Shown here piece by piece: positions 17,001 to 24,721 of a stretch of DNA of 51,277 nt. The notes beneath the pieces were generated by a model. That model did not search any database. It was not told the DNA's origin and saw only the letters and a list, made by a program, of their open reading frames with translations. Positions within the stretch are counted from its first letter, which is position 1, and the number at the start of each line of letters is the position of its first letter. The position numbers and the translations under genes were made by a program. The DNA lies in NCBI GenBank assembly GCA_041664965.1, contig JBAYJT010000005.1:1-51277 (forward strand), read 5' to 3'. This DNA is from JBAYJT01 sp041664965. GTDB lineage: Bacteria; Pseudomonadota; Gammaproteobacteria; UBA9339.

Positions 17001-17814
17001 TAAAACCGTGGTTTGTATTTTTCCGAAATATGTTACCACAAAATATCTAGCGAAATTAATACATAGCTTGGGTAAACTAGCTAAGCATAAAAATATCACC
17101 CTTCAATGCGACGATATTTTGAAAAGTTTATATCCAGCATTTGATAAACTTATAGATGGAAGCGCTACCAGTCAAGGCATCGCTATGATAATAAATGGGC
17201 TTGGAAACCTAGCACAAACAAAATTAATCATTTTAAACTGTGATAACATTATTGCAAGTCTAATAAAGGCCCTATTAGAACTTCTTCAAAATCCAGATGA
17301 TTTTAGCGCCAAAGCCCAAACTTTTGCCATGATCCTTAGAGGTCTTGCCGATTTAGTAGAAACAGGGAAAATTAATCCTAAAAGCTCGCCAGAACTTGTT
17401 CTAATTTGGGAAAACGCTATCCAGATTTTACTGGAACATTTTGCTAAATGTAGTGACTTTACGATGAAAGCACAATCTTGCGCCATGGTTTTTTCTAGTT
17501 TAGGCCTTTTTGCAGAAAAAGAATTGCTAGATCTAAACAGATTGGATCAGCTAAAATGGCACGAAAATCTCCAAGCTGTAGCCGAAACATATAAACGCAT
17601 ATGTACCAGCAAAGATGAAACCGCTACACCTGAAACTCATCAAAAAGCCGTCAGGGGTCTAAATTTGCTCTTTACTTGTAGAGCAAGTAATTTCGGTAGC
17701 AAAGAAATTACTCCCTTGCAAGCGCAAAGTATGTTCCGCGCTCCAACATCTCAAGTTAAAGTTCCGGCAGCATCTATATCCCCACAACCAGCGCCAGGAA
17801 AAGTTTCACAATAA
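14020..17814 (+). CDS. Large low-complexity ankyrin protein, effector-like
   Basis: A 1264-residue protein with no full-length match I recognise. Visible parts, in order: a helical domain (about 45-300); a Lys/Glu-rich charged stretch (300-365); a Ser/Thr/Pro-rich linker with a lysine run (365-510) that contains an internal repeat, KEP(V/I)VSSSTAPS; a helical domain with one or two ankyrin-like units around residues 610-665 (TPLYMAIELGDVSLVEKLLNKG); a second Ser/Thr-rich linker (770-850); and a C-terminal array of alpha-helical repeats (850-1230) with units like IAMIINGLGNLAQT and FAMILRGLADLVET, reminiscent of OPR/DUF1601-type repeats. No signal peptide or membrane segment. Such architecture is typical of secreted host-acting proteins of intracellular bacteria; that role is inferred. 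Confidence 0.72.
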   Translation: MLSRSDICRVPTPPPSIELPKKLPESMMKGLREKQASSSSNTSKQECKKILPFASPAAFHEALQKALQAQGIIVSCQFSILPYTTSSSPSSTASTTAPIDWIDDSENTIADLFDLAWTVFKPEKKTPQALNNFKQSCQPLIRKIFKLAKEHTEDTSILNDELVKKSLTVVLEQDPNATENLCDLLCCIQMSFAKTNTPGLDRSMKGKLLLCAYVIPLNAFLNDSISQEKSISIPQEEQDIILERFDSLKRIPKILSPVGRTELQKFLGNSLALDYKEEISEIAKEESPLLVTKRVTALIRRATEEASKKEQEQKEKEPIATQISKKAVPEPQPAALVSKRRLKKERQKAKRNEETEVLEEHSPTNPTTPASSSDPQTKEPVVSSSTAPSITATTANAPTSAPAAVAESNPIQNEPSASKNKKKKKKQEQPHQEGIPSEASSKISTTPEPRSEPQKTTKSVPVSCQPSSSRSNTSPKISKEPIVSSSTAPSTTTPIASSTDTTSATTSTQKNVYRDGPVTAFGTRGLFAITFPAIPELIDAIKALHTQETAIPKHKRKLGTALVVALEKAVEEKGNASGKSARLQEALKLLDSHPEIEVNQVTRSGAIPLETLLESTEEIALKTLLPYIGKTPLYMAIELGDVSLVEKLLNKGAKIIKVDFEICNENSGLVRLYVCNTYELLRTLSYVSPRLIALMEKHCKKTLPIHEAIVSRDDITLKIVTEEMLTSGVKVNRKDDLRYSAKDWAYLMDFQDKYQYLASSRFYQKNRTYVVPENTTTVATTTQLKPEPSPSAPITAEQSTQSPSRSSSSPSSAATTSTSSLPTSTTTKPTETTEPSMPSSSGSSSSSSEPTADWQECKKNVEELKEKLAIVIAEEEQHNDDDYTPVEYCCFELIRNIINFARKIEIPEMLNSEETEYFLDEAMPSGYEVIQTVVNGLAKNFTRQNLSYLIKNFREGYTEFKFRQEQQSKTREACYYVEYLASFTNSKNYNDEIHKTVVCIFPKYVTTKYLAKLIHSLGKLAKHKNITLQCDDILKSLYPAFDKLIDGSATSQGIAMIINGLGNLAQTKLIILNCDNIIASLIKALLELLQNPDDFSAKAQTFAMILRGLADLVETGKINPKSSPELVLIWENAIQILLEHFAKCSDFTMKAQSCAMVFSSLGLFAEKELLDLNRLDQLKWHENLQAVAETYKRICTSKDETATPETHQKAVRGLNLLFTCRASNFGSKEITPLQAQSMFRAPTSQVKVPAASISPQPAPGKVSQ

Positions 17815-17826
17815 AAAAATCGACTA

Positions 17827-17892
17827 GCCACGAAGTGGCAAAATATGGTAGTCCACTCTAAGCCGAGCTGCGAGGCATAAGGCTGGGTGAAA
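17827..17892 (+). repeat. Two-hairpin repeat, copy 1
   Basis: The first hairpin is GCCAC-GAA-GTGGC (17827-17839). A second, weaker stem follows, built on the AAGCC...GGCATAAGGCTGGGT part. The same order of elements occurs at 19212-19270 and, inverted, at 37721-37787. It sits directly after the 14020 gene and could act as its terminator. Confidence 0.6.
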
Positions 17893-17919
17893 TAGAAAGT
17901 TTACCGTGTACAAAGCGTC

Positions 17920-17994
17920 AAAAACATGTCTACGTGATTTCCTTTAAAATCAACGTATTGTATTTTGTAGAGACGCGATTAATCGCGTCTGTAC
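17920..17994 (+). repeat. R45 dispersed repeat with terminal palindrome, copy 3
   Basis: Head ACATGTCTACGTGATTTC at 17924, then the internal stem and the palindrome AGACGCGATTAATCGCGTCT at 17971-17990. On the opposite strand its tail and part of its core are read as the last residues and stop codon of orn. Confidence 0.9.
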
Positions 17995-18549
17995 GCAAAA
18001 AATATTTTCCCTATAATAATTCAGCTCATAAAGCGAATCATAAATATCAGAAAGAGCGGAGTGTTTGCTTTTTTTGGTTATGCCTTTAGCAATTTTTGGA
18101 AACCAACGCTGAGCAAGAACTTTAACGGCGCTAACATCTAAATTGCGATAATGAAAATACTTTTCTAGTTCTGGCATGCGGCGGTATAAAAAGCGCCTAT
18201 CTTGGCAAATGGAATTACCGCAAATAGGTGATTTTTTAGGCGGGACATATTGGCTGATGAATTCTAAAGTTAGTTGCTCGGCCTTTTTTGTGCTAATTTT
18301 ACTTTTTTGCACACGTTCTATAAGCCCACTTTTTCCATGATGTTCTTTATTCCACGCATCCATAAGTGACAAAATTTTCTCTGAGTGGTGAATCGCCAGT
18401 ACTGGACCTTCGGCTAACACGTTTAAATGTTTATCGGTAATGACTGTGGCGATTTCTAGAATGCGATCTTTGTCAGGATCTAATCCCGTCATTTCTAGAT
18501 CAATCCAAATCAAATTTTGTGAACTTTTAGGAATTTTTTTTGTATTCAT
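17950..18549 (-). CDS. orn: Oligoribonuclease with repeat-encoded C-terminus
   Basis: A 199-residue DEDDh 3'-5' exoribonuclease that degrades 2-5-nt RNAs and pGpG, essential in many gammaproteobacteria. Motifs: WIDLEMTGLDPDKD (D17, E19), NSICQDRRFL (Asp) and KHSALSDIYDSL (His and Asp). ATG 18549 was chosen over an upstream codon at 18633, since it gives the standard N-terminus. E. coli Orn ends just after ELAYYREHF; here YYRENIF is followed by about 15 residues (CVQTRLIASLQNTIR) encoded entirely by an R45 copy, which also supplies the TGA. The catalytic core is complete, so it should be active. Confidence 0.95.
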   Translation of the reverse strand: MNTKKIPKSSQNLIWIDLEMTGLDPDKDRILEIATVITDKHLNVLAEGPVLAIHHSEKILSLMDAWNKEHHGKSGLIERVQKSKISTKKAEQLTLEFISQYVPPKKSPICGNSICQDRRFLYRRMPELEKYFHYRNLDVSAVKVLAQRWFPKIAKGITKKSKHSALSDIYDSLYELNYYRENIFCVQTRLIASLQNTIR

Positions 18550-18620
18550 CACTTTTACCTTGCAGGTTTTATAATAACTAGCGTACAATTTTAAAGTTTT
18601 ATAAATTAGGAGAAAACACA

Positions 18621-19202
18621 ATGATAACAACAATTATTTTGATCGTCATTGCTTATTTAGTTGGATCGCTATCTTCTGCCGTTTTAGTGGCAAAATTCTT
18701 CAATGTTCCTGACCCACGTACACAAGGCTCGGGCAATCCAGGAGCTACCAACATGCTACGGTTAGCAGGAAAACTGCCAGCCATAATCACGCTGCTTGCT
18801 GATGCCTTGAAAGGCGCTCTGCCAGTGTTTTTTGCCGTTTTGATAGATATGTCAGGATTTTCTTTAGGCTTAATCGCTCTTGCGGCAGTACTCGGCCATA
18901 TTTTTCCAATATTTTTCAAATTTCAAGGTGGAAAAGGAGTTGCTACTTTCATGGGTGCGCTAATAGCCTTATCACCTTTGACTGGACTTATTGCTGTAAT
19001 AGCTTGGATAGCTATAGCCCTGGTAACACGCTATGCCTCTTTGGCTTCTCTTCTAGCTTGTGCAGTAGCTACGGGTTGTACACTGTTTTTTGAACCGGGC
19101 GCATTTATACCAGTTTTGTTAACATTCGCCCTCATCGCTTGGCGACATTTGGAAAATATTAAATTATTGCAACAGGGTTTGGAAAGTAAGATAGAATTTT
19201 AA
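18621..19202 (+). CDS. plsY: Glycerol-3-phosphate acyltransferase PlsY
   Basis: A 193-residue inner-membrane enzyme that transfers acyl from acyl-phosphate to glycerol-3-phosphate, the first step of phospholipid synthesis. Five to seven hydrophobic segments surround the signature motifs GSGNPGATN (about residues 36-44), FKFQGGKGVAT (about 98-108) and the C-terminal LIAWRHLENI. Ribosome site AGGAGAAAA precedes the ATG. It is divergent from orn (71 bp) and convergent with tsaD. Normal length. Confidence 0.95.
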   Translation: MITTIILIVIAYLVGSLSSAVLVAKFFNVPDPRTQGSGNPGATNMLRLAGKLPAIITLLADALKGALPVFFAVLIDMSGFSLGLIALAAVLGHIFPIFFKFQGGKGVATFMGALIALSPLTGLIAVIAWIAIALVTRYASLASLLACAVATGCTLFFEPGAFIPVLLTFALIAWRHLENIKLLQQGLESKIEF

Positions 19203-19211
19203 CAATCAAGA

Positions 19212-19270
19212 GCCTCGTAGAGGCGAAAGATGATAGCCCAGCCTAAACCCGTAGGGTGCAGGGCTGGGTA
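19212..19270 (+). repeat. Two-hairpin repeat, copy 2
   Basis: GCCTC-GTA-GAGGC (19212-19224) is followed by an outer stem GCCCAGCC (19236-19243) with GGCTGGGT (19262-19269), enclosing ACCC-GTA-GGGT. It lies between the convergent plsY and tsaD ends, where it may serve as a bidirectional terminator. Confidence 0.62.
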
Positions 19271-19293
19271 AGTTGGAGACATTTTCGATATCA

Positions 19294-20295
19294 TCAACCC
19301 AATACCCACCGCGGATACACGTTAATCGCATAATCCTTTTGATAATTCCCCAGCAAAAAGCGCCGATAGCCGGCATACGCAATCATTGCGCCATTGTCTG
19401 TGCAAAACTCTAAACGCGGATAGTAAACTTCCCCAGAAATATCTTTGGCAAGTTTATTCAATGCACTGCGCAAATCCTGATTGGCACTAACGCCGCCAGC
19501 AACTACTAATTTTTTTAGTCCTGTAAATTCTAAAGCACGTTTGCATTTAATGCGTAGCGTATCGACCACTGCATCTTGAAAAGCCAATGCTATATCAGCT
19601 CGGGTTTGTTCGTCGTTGCCGGCAGTGTACAGTGTATTTAAAGCATAGGTTTTAAGTCCGCTAAAGCTAAAATCTAAACCAGGGCGGTTCACCATGGGAC
19701 GCGGAAATCTAAAGCGCTTAGAGTTGCCTTTTTCAGCTAAAAGAGCAATTTGCGGTCCGCCTGGATAGCCTAATCCCAAAATTTTTGCAACCTTGTCAAA
19801 AGCCTCTCCTGCAGCATCATCTAAACTCTCGCCTAAAATTTCATATTTACCAAATTCTGCAACATTAGCTAAAAACGTATGTCCACCAGAGACTAGAAGT
19901 GCTATAAAAGGAAACTCCGGTCTTTTTTCTTCTAACAAAGGTGCCAAAAGATGCGCTTCCATATGATGGACAGGAATGGCTGGAATTTGCCGAGCTAGGG
20001 CAAAGCTTACAGAAAAAGCGGCCCCAACTAAAAGCGCCCCGACCAGGCCAGGACCTGCGGTATAGACGACTGCGTTTACATCTTCTTCTTTAAGATTAGC
20101 TTTTGCTAACACTTCTTTTACTAAAGGCAAAATCTTTTGCACATGATCACGCGAAGCAAGTTCAGGTACAACTCCGCCATAAATAGCATGCAAATCAACT
20201 TGGCTGTATAATTTATGCGCCAAAATACCCTTTTTTGAGTTATAAATGGCAACGCCGGTTTCATCACAAGATGTTTCAATGCCTAAAATATTCAT
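19294..20295 (-). CDS. tsaD: tRNA t6A37 threonylcarbamoyltransferase TsaD
   Basis: A 333-residue ASKHA-fold enzyme that, with TsaB/TsaE/TsaC, installs t6A at position 37 of ANN-decoding tRNAs. Motifs: MNILGIETSCDET at the N-terminus, VYTAGPGLVGALLVG, metal ligands in HHMEAH, LLVSGGHT, LGESLDDAAGEAFDK, FSGLKT and the C-terminal CTDNGAMIAYAG. Length is standard (E. coli 337). The start lies 42 bp from the first pfkB start, in divergent orientation. Confidence 0.97.
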   Translation of the reverse strand: MNILGIETSCDETGVAIYNSKKGILAHKLYSQVDLHAIYGGVVPELASRDHVQKILPLVKEVLAKANLKEEDVNAVVYTAGPGLVGALLVGAAFSVSFALARQIPAIPVHHMEAHLLAPLLEEKRPEFPFIALLVSGGHTFLANVAEFGKYEILGESLDDAAGEAFDKVAKILGLGYPGGPQIALLAEKGNSKRFRFPRPMVNRPGLDFSFSGLKTYALNTLYTAGNDEQTRADIALAFQDAVVDTLRIKCKRALEFTGLKKLVVAGGVSANQDLRSALNKLAKDISGEVYYPRLEFCTDNGAMIAYAGYRRFLLGNYQKDYAINVYPRWVLG

Positions 20296-20337
20296 GTTAT
20301 GTTATCATATGGCAAATTTATTTACGGAGCTATTCTC

Positions 20338-21321
20338 ATGTCTAAAAAGAAAAAATTCAAAGTAGCCGTACTTGGCCCCATTCCGCGTGATCATATCACA
20401 ACTTGCCAAGACGAAGTTATCGAAAAACATGGCGGAATTCTGCAATCAGTTGTCGGATTATCTAAGCTTTGGGGCGAAGATGCAACTATAGTTCCAGTTA
20501 CTCACGTCCGTAAAATAGATTTAAAGCCTATCCAAGAAATTTTAGCTGATTATCCCAATGTCGATACAAGCCACATCACAGCTGACTCTGACTATGGCGA
20601 CATCATTCGTTTGCGCTTTTTAGATCAAAACAAACGTGTTGAAAAGCAGTCAGGTTTTATGGATCCGATTGTTCCCGCAGATGTTAAAAACTTACTGGAT
20701 TGCGACGCTTATGTATTTCTGCCGGTAACCGATTTTGAAATTGCTCTAGAAACCCTCCAATTTTTAAAAAAATACTCTCACGGACTTATTCTCTTTGATG
20801 CTCACGGGCCAACCACATTGGCAACAGCTCTGGGTGATCGCTTAATGAAATTTTGGGTAGAGCGCGATCTTTGGCTACCTTACATCGATATTTTAAAGAT
20901 GAACATCGACGAAGCCAAATGCAGCTGGTTTCACAAAAAATACACCTTACCAGAACTGGAAAACGACTATAAATTGCCGATGGAAGAATTGCCTGCCTTT
21001 GCTGATTACTGCATAAATCATGGCTGCAAAGCGGTTTATATTACCCTCGATTCCCACGGTTGCCGTATTTATTATCGTGAAAAAGATACAACCAAAGAAG
21101 TTGAAATGCATGCCATGAAAGTTGAGAAAGTTGTAGATACGACTGGCTGCGGCGACTCTTTTGCAGGCGGCATTATTTTTGGTTTATTAGAATGCAATGA
21201 TTACATAAAAGCTGGGCATTACGCTAATGCCCTAGGCGCACAACGTACGCAAGGCAAAACCTATGCAGTTTTTAAATCGCGTACGGAAACGGATGAAATG
21301 ATAAAGAAAAATTATGAATGA
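20338..21321 (+). CDS. PfkB/ribokinase-family sugar kinase, paralogue 1
   Basis: A 327-residue PfkB-type kinase. The ATP-side motif is VVDTTGCGDSFAGGI (about residues 272-286), with the catalytic Asp kept but Cys replacing the usual Ala of GAGD. The N-terminus begins KVAVLGPIPRDHI without the usual sugar-binding GG loop, so the phosphoryl acceptor is unclear. ATG 20338 was preferred to an in-frame upstream codon at 20299, because CGGAG lies about 10 bp before it. The stop codon falls in an ATGAATTATGAA-type repeat. A clear paralogue follows at 21534, sharing SKL(W/F)GE(D/N)A, (V/I)PVTHVR and the motif RDLWLPYID. Confidence 0.86.
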   Translation: MSKKKKFKVAVLGPIPRDHITTCQDEVIEKHGGILQSVVGLSKLWGEDATIVPVTHVRKIDLKPIQEILADYPNVDTSHITADSDYGDIIRLRFLDQNKRVEKQSGFMDPIVPADVKNLLDCDAYVFLPVTDFEIALETLQFLKKYSHGLILFDAHGPTTLATALGDRLMKFWVERDLWLPYIDILKMNIDEAKCSWFHKKYTLPELENDYKLPMEELPAFADYCINHGCKAVYITLDSHGCRIYYREKDTTKEVEMHAMKVEKVVDTTGCGDSFAGGIIFGLLECNDYIKAGHYANALGAQRTQGKTYAVFKSRTETDEMIKKNYE

Positions 21322-21500
21322 TGAATTATGAAAGAAGAGGAAAATGATGAATTATAAATTATGAATTATGAATTGGGGAGAATTAGGAAAAAACATGTCT
21401 ATGGGTTTTCTTTATAAATCAATAAGTTGTATTTTGAAATGCAATTCCTGTTCCTAAAATTCATAATTCATAATTTATAATTCATAATTATGAACGTTCA
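21322..21500. repeat. AT-rich repeat block, left arm of inverted pair
   Basis: About 180 bp of ATGAATTATGAA-type repeats surrounds an R45 core. Bases 21371-21485 form a roughly 115-bp inverted repeat (about 90% or better by eye) with 22543-22657. A separate 39-bp stretch here (21336-21374) recurs in direct orientation at 22531-22570. The two blocks enclose the second pfkB gene. Confidence 0.85.
21388..21436 (+). repeat. R45 core, copy 4
   Basis: AAACATGTCTATGGGTTT, then TTTATAAATCAATAAGTTG and TATTTTG. It has no terminal palindrome and continues instead into GAAATGCAATTCCTGTTCCT. It is the left partner of the inverted pair around the second pfkB. Confidence 0.85.
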
Positions 21501-21533
21501 TAATTTTATTTAAGAAATTTGAGAGAATCGATT

Positions 21534-22520
21534 ATGCCCAATATACACCCCAAAATAGCCATCCTAGGACCAGTTCCCTACTACAATATAACCAATTGGA
21601 AGAATGAATCAATCGATCGTTATGGAACTATCACCTACCCTGTTATCGCTTTATCTAAATTGTTTGGAGAAAATGCGCATATCGTTCCGGTTACGCATGT
21701 ACGCCAAAAAGACGAACAAACCGTGAAAACGCTGCTTCGCGGCTATTCTGGCGTAGAGTTACAACATATCAATTCTGACCAAGACCAAGGCGATGTTGTA
21801 CGCATGCGTTTTGTCGACCCGAAAAAAGCTTTAGAAAAGCAGTATGCCTTCATGAATCCAATTACACCGCATGATGTGAAAAACATTCTAGATTTCAATA
21901 TATTTGCCTTTATTCCCATCGCCGACTATGAAATCTCTTTAGAAACTTTAATATTTATTAAGCAATACAGCAAAGGCCAAGTTGTTTTTGATGGACATGG
22001 TCAAACTATGGCTATGACATCGCTTGGCGATCGCGTGCCAAAATTTTGGATCGATCGTGATCTTTGGTTGCCTTACATAGATGTTTTGATTTTAAACCGA
22101 GAAGATGCATACGCCACCTGGTTTTCCCATGAATATACTTTTGAAGAACTAGAACAAAGTCAAACCCTAGGCGAAACTGAGCAAAAGGCTTTAGCCAAAC
22201 ATATTTTGAGTAAAGGTCCAAAAGCACTTTATTTGACTTTGGAAGACGAGGGCTGCATCGTTTTTACTATGAAAAATGGCGAACTACATAGCAAAAAAGT
22301 TCCAGCAGTTTCGACAGAACTAACAGTTACTACTATTGGCTGTGGCGATGCTTTCGTTGGTGGTGTAGTTTTTGGTTTGCTTCACACTAAAAATGATTAT
22401 GAAAAAACCGCTGAATACGCCAATGCTATTGCTTCTCAACGTTGCAATGCGGAAAGCTATGATGCGTTTTTGTCGATAGAGGAAACAGAAAAATTGGTGA
22501 GGGGGAATTATAAATTATGA
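21534..22520 (+). CDS. PfkB/ribokinase-family sugar kinase, paralogue 2
   Basis: A 328-residue paralogue of the kinase at 20338, similar along its whole length. It keeps the same odd N-terminus (KIAILGPVPYYNI), the internal VPVTHVR, RDLWLPYID, and the ATP/catalytic motif TTIGCGDAFVGG, again GCGD in place of GAGD. The ATG at 21534 lies 8 bases after GAGAG. The last residues NYKL and the stop codon are encoded by an AATTATAAATTATGA repeat. The gene is bracketed by the inverted repeat blocks at 21322-21500 and 22521-22712, so it could be a mobile or invertible duplicate. Confidence 0.86.
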   Translation: MPNIHPKIAILGPVPYYNITNWKNESIDRYGTITYPVIALSKLFGENAHIVPVTHVRQKDEQTVKTLLRGYSGVELQHINSDQDQGDVVRMRFVDPKKALEKQYAFMNPITPHDVKNILDFNIFAFIPIADYEISLETLIFIKQYSKGQVVFDGHGQTMAMTSLGDRVPKFWIDRDLWLPYIDVLILNREDAYATWFSHEYTFEELEQSQTLGETEQKALAKHILSKGPKALYLTLEDEGCIVFTMKNGELHSKKVPAVSTELTVTTIGCGDAFVGGVVFGLLHTKNDYEKTAEYANAIASQRCNAESYDAFLSIEETEKLVRGNYKL

Positions 22521-22712
22521 ATTATGAACGTAGAGGAAAATGATGAATTATAAATTATGAATTATGAATTTCAGGAACAGGAATTGCATTTCAAAATACA
22601 ACTTATTGATTTATAAGGAAATCGTGTAGACATGTTTTTTCCTAATTTTCCCCAATTCATCATTCATAATTTTCTTAGTGTTCATCATTCATAATTTATA
22701 ATTCATAATTTT
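22521..22712. repeat. AT-rich repeat block, right arm of inverted pair
   Basis: This mirrors the block at 21322-21500. It holds ATGAATTATAAATTATGAA repeats, an R45 core in the opposite orientation, then the same repeats inverted (TTCATCATTCATAATTTAT). It ends about 12 bp before the cardiolipin synthase ATG, so that gene's promoter and ribosome site must lie in or beyond it. Confidence 0.85.
22592..22640 (-). repeat. R45 core, copy 5
   Basis: Read on the minus strand: ACATGTCTACACGATTTC, CTTATAAATCAATAAGTTG, TATTTTG. It has no terminal palindrome and shares the GCAATTCCTGTTCCTGA extension with copy 4. Confidence 0.85.
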
Positions 22713-22724
22713 TCCTGATTGCCT

Positions 22725-23855
22725 ATGCACGAAAAAATCTTCTTAGATGGATCAAGTTTTTTCTCGGCTTTGCTCAAAGATATCGAGGAAGCTGTGTTGT
22801 CTATTGATTTGGAAACTTATATTTTTCATAATGATGACTTCGGTAAAAAAGTTTTAAATAAGTTAGAAAAAGCAGCTGAACGCGGCGTTAAAGTGCGCTT
22901 ATTGGTGGATGGAGCTGGTACGCCACACTGGAGCAATGTACACGTTAAGCATCTAGAAAAAGCTGGTGGAGAAACACGCATCTTCCATCCTTTTCCGTGG
23001 CGCCTTTGGCAGTGGAGCCATAGCCACGTGCGAGTCCCTTCCCTCCTCAAAGCCATTTATCTCTTGCTTAAAATAAACTCTCGCAATCATCGCAAAACTT
23101 GCACTATAGACAATAAAATTTCTTACATTGGCAGTTTTAATATAGATATATGCCATCTTAATAAAGACAATGCGGGTGAGGATTGGCGCGACACTGGCGT
23201 GCGACTGGAAGATATTGATCTAAAACCTCTACAACAAGCTTTCGATGCCGCCTGGGAACATACACACATTCCAGAGCGTATTCGTCACGTTTTTCGACAC
23301 GTGCATACTGATCCTATACTGCGTTTAAATAACAATCGCCATCGCCGGCGTATTCTTTACAAAAATTTATTAAGGCGTATACGTCGCACAAAAGAGCGCA
23401 TTTGGATTACCAATGCCTATTTTGTCCCTGATAATTTTTTATTGAAAGCTTTGATAGACGCAGCTTGGCGCGGTGTTGATGTTAGAGTTTTATTACCGCG
23501 AAAATCAGATGTTTTGTTCATGCCTTGGGCATCAGCCACTTTTTACACTAATTTGCTCAAAGCTGGCGTGCGCATTTTTGAATATTTACCCAGTACATTG
23601 CACGCTAAAACGCTTATTTTAGATGATTGGTATAGCGTTGGTTCTAGCAATTTAAATCATCGCAGTCTCTTGCATGATTTGGAAATCGACGTAAATACGC
23701 GCGAAGTTGAGTCGAAACAACTTCTGGAAAAGCAGTTTTTGGCTGATTTAGAGCAAAGCCGAGAAATAAATCTCTCCGATTTCCCCAAAAAATATCGCCG
23801 ACTTTATCAAAGAATCATCGGCCGAATGCTGTTGTATGTGAAGTATTTGATTTAG
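22725..23855 (+). CDS. PLD-family cardiolipin synthase
   Basis: A 376-residue phospholipase-D superfamily protein with two HxKxxxxD motifs: NHRKTCTIDNKISYIGSFN (about residues 123-141) and LHAKTLILDDWYSVGSSN (about 292-309). It lacks N-terminal membrane helices, as does ClsB, and should make cardiolipin from phosphatidylglycerol and a second lipid at the inner membrane. A TTG six bases upstream is an alternative start; no clear ribosome site is visible for either, since the leader is repeat DNA. The stop overlaps the convergent ankyrin gene by 4 bp. Confidence 0.9.
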   Translation: MHEKIFLDGSSFFSALLKDIEEAVLSIDLETYIFHNDDFGKKVLNKLEKAAERGVKVRLLVDGAGTPHWSNVHVKHLEKAGGETRIFHPFPWRLWQWSHSHVRVPSLLKAIYLLLKINSRNHRKTCTIDNKISYIGSFNIDICHLNKDNAGEDWRDTGVRLEDIDLKPLQQAFDAAWEHTHIPERIRHVFRHVHTDPILRLNNNRHRRRILYKNLLRRIRRTKERIWITNAYFVPDNFLLKALIDAAWRGVDVRVLLPRKSDVLFMPWASATFYTNLLKAGVRIFEYLPSTLHAKTLILDDWYSVGSSNLNHRSLLHDLEIDVNTREVESKQLLEKQFLADLEQSREINLSDFPKKYRRLYQRIIGRMLLYVKYLI

Positions 23856-24658
23856 CTTTTTATTTTGACGGAATCTTCCCTGTCTGATGACTCGTCATAT
23901 GCAAACTCATTGTCTGAATCCGAGCCATAATACATTTCGCTAAAACTGAGTGGAGAAGGTGGCTTTCGTGGTGACATTTGCGATTTATACTTAGGGGGCG
24001 GAGTAAATAGCAGAGAAGTAAATCTTGATGATTCCCTCTCTTCTTGTTCTATAACTGTGCATGGAGACGGTGACAATTCATTATTCTGAGGAGAAATTGC
24101 TCTTAGTCCTGCTTCTTTTGTAGAAAAGAGTTTTTCCAAGCCCAGGTCTTCATTGTTAACAGGATTGTTTTCCGAAGCACTTCCACCACCCAAAAGATTT
24201 ATTATCTTAGGGCTAGCATTGCAATTTTTTGCCATATCGAGCGGTATTTGTCCTGAATTATTTGTAACTGTAGTGTTCGCTGCATAGCGAAGAAAACATC
24301 TCAGTAACTTTTCATTGTTTGCGGCAGCAACCAAATGTAAAGCTGTATCACCATTTGACGTAGTATATTGTAAAAAAAACGAACGTCCCTGGTCTGACAA
24401 TGCTAGGAACTGCTTTTTTATCTCTTCTGGACTGCATGTGCCATTACATGAACTACTAGGAATCATCAGAAGAAAACAATTCCTCGAATCTTGTAAATCC
24501 TTTAATTGTTGTTTTGCTTTTTTGGAGTAATATTCTGCAATCACATTTTGAGAAAGAGCGATAGCACGAGCCACAATCTCTGGGGTTATTTCTATTTGTT
24601 TTGGCGACTCTTCGCAATTATTCTCAACTACTGCGTTCTGATATTCAGGATTCCACAT
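23852..24658 (-). CDS. Ankyrin-repeat protein with acidic C-terminus
   Basis: A 268-residue protein without signal peptide. A helical N-terminal part (about 25-75) precedes two ankyrin units at about residues 98-155 (NGDTALHLVAAANNEKLLRCFL and SGQIPLDMAKNCNASPKIINLL). A Ser/Pro-rich tail follows (LFTPPPKYKSQMSPRKPPSP), ending in an acidic segment (SDSDNEFAYDESSDREDS) and a basic VKIKS. Acidic patches near the C-terminus followed by short hydrophobic residues are seen in many Dot/Icm substrates, so secretion is plausible but unproven. GAGGTGAAAAT precedes the ATG. It may share promoter features with the 11676 gene. Confidence 0.75.
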   Translation of the reverse strand: MWNPEYQNAVVENNCEESPKQIEITPEIVARAIALSQNVIAEYYSKKAKQQLKDLQDSRNCFLLMIPSSSCNGTCSPEEIKKQFLALSDQGRSFFLQYTTSNGDTALHLVAAANNEKLLRCFLRYAANTTVTNNSGQIPLDMAKNCNASPKIINLLGGGSASENNPVNNEDLGLEKLFSTKEAGLRAISPQNNELSPSPCTVIEQEERESSRFTSLLFTPPPKYKSQMSPRKPPSPLSFSEMYYGSDSDNEFAYDESSDREDSVKIKS

Positions 24659-24721
24659 ATTTTCACCTCATTAATTAAACGAGGCGTTAGTATACGCTTT
24701 GATTCTTAAGGGAAAATTACC

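Noticed and set aside
21300..22720. Possible CRISPR array because of the many short repeats
   Set aside because: Repeat units are of variable length, in both orientations, without regular unique spacers or cas genes.
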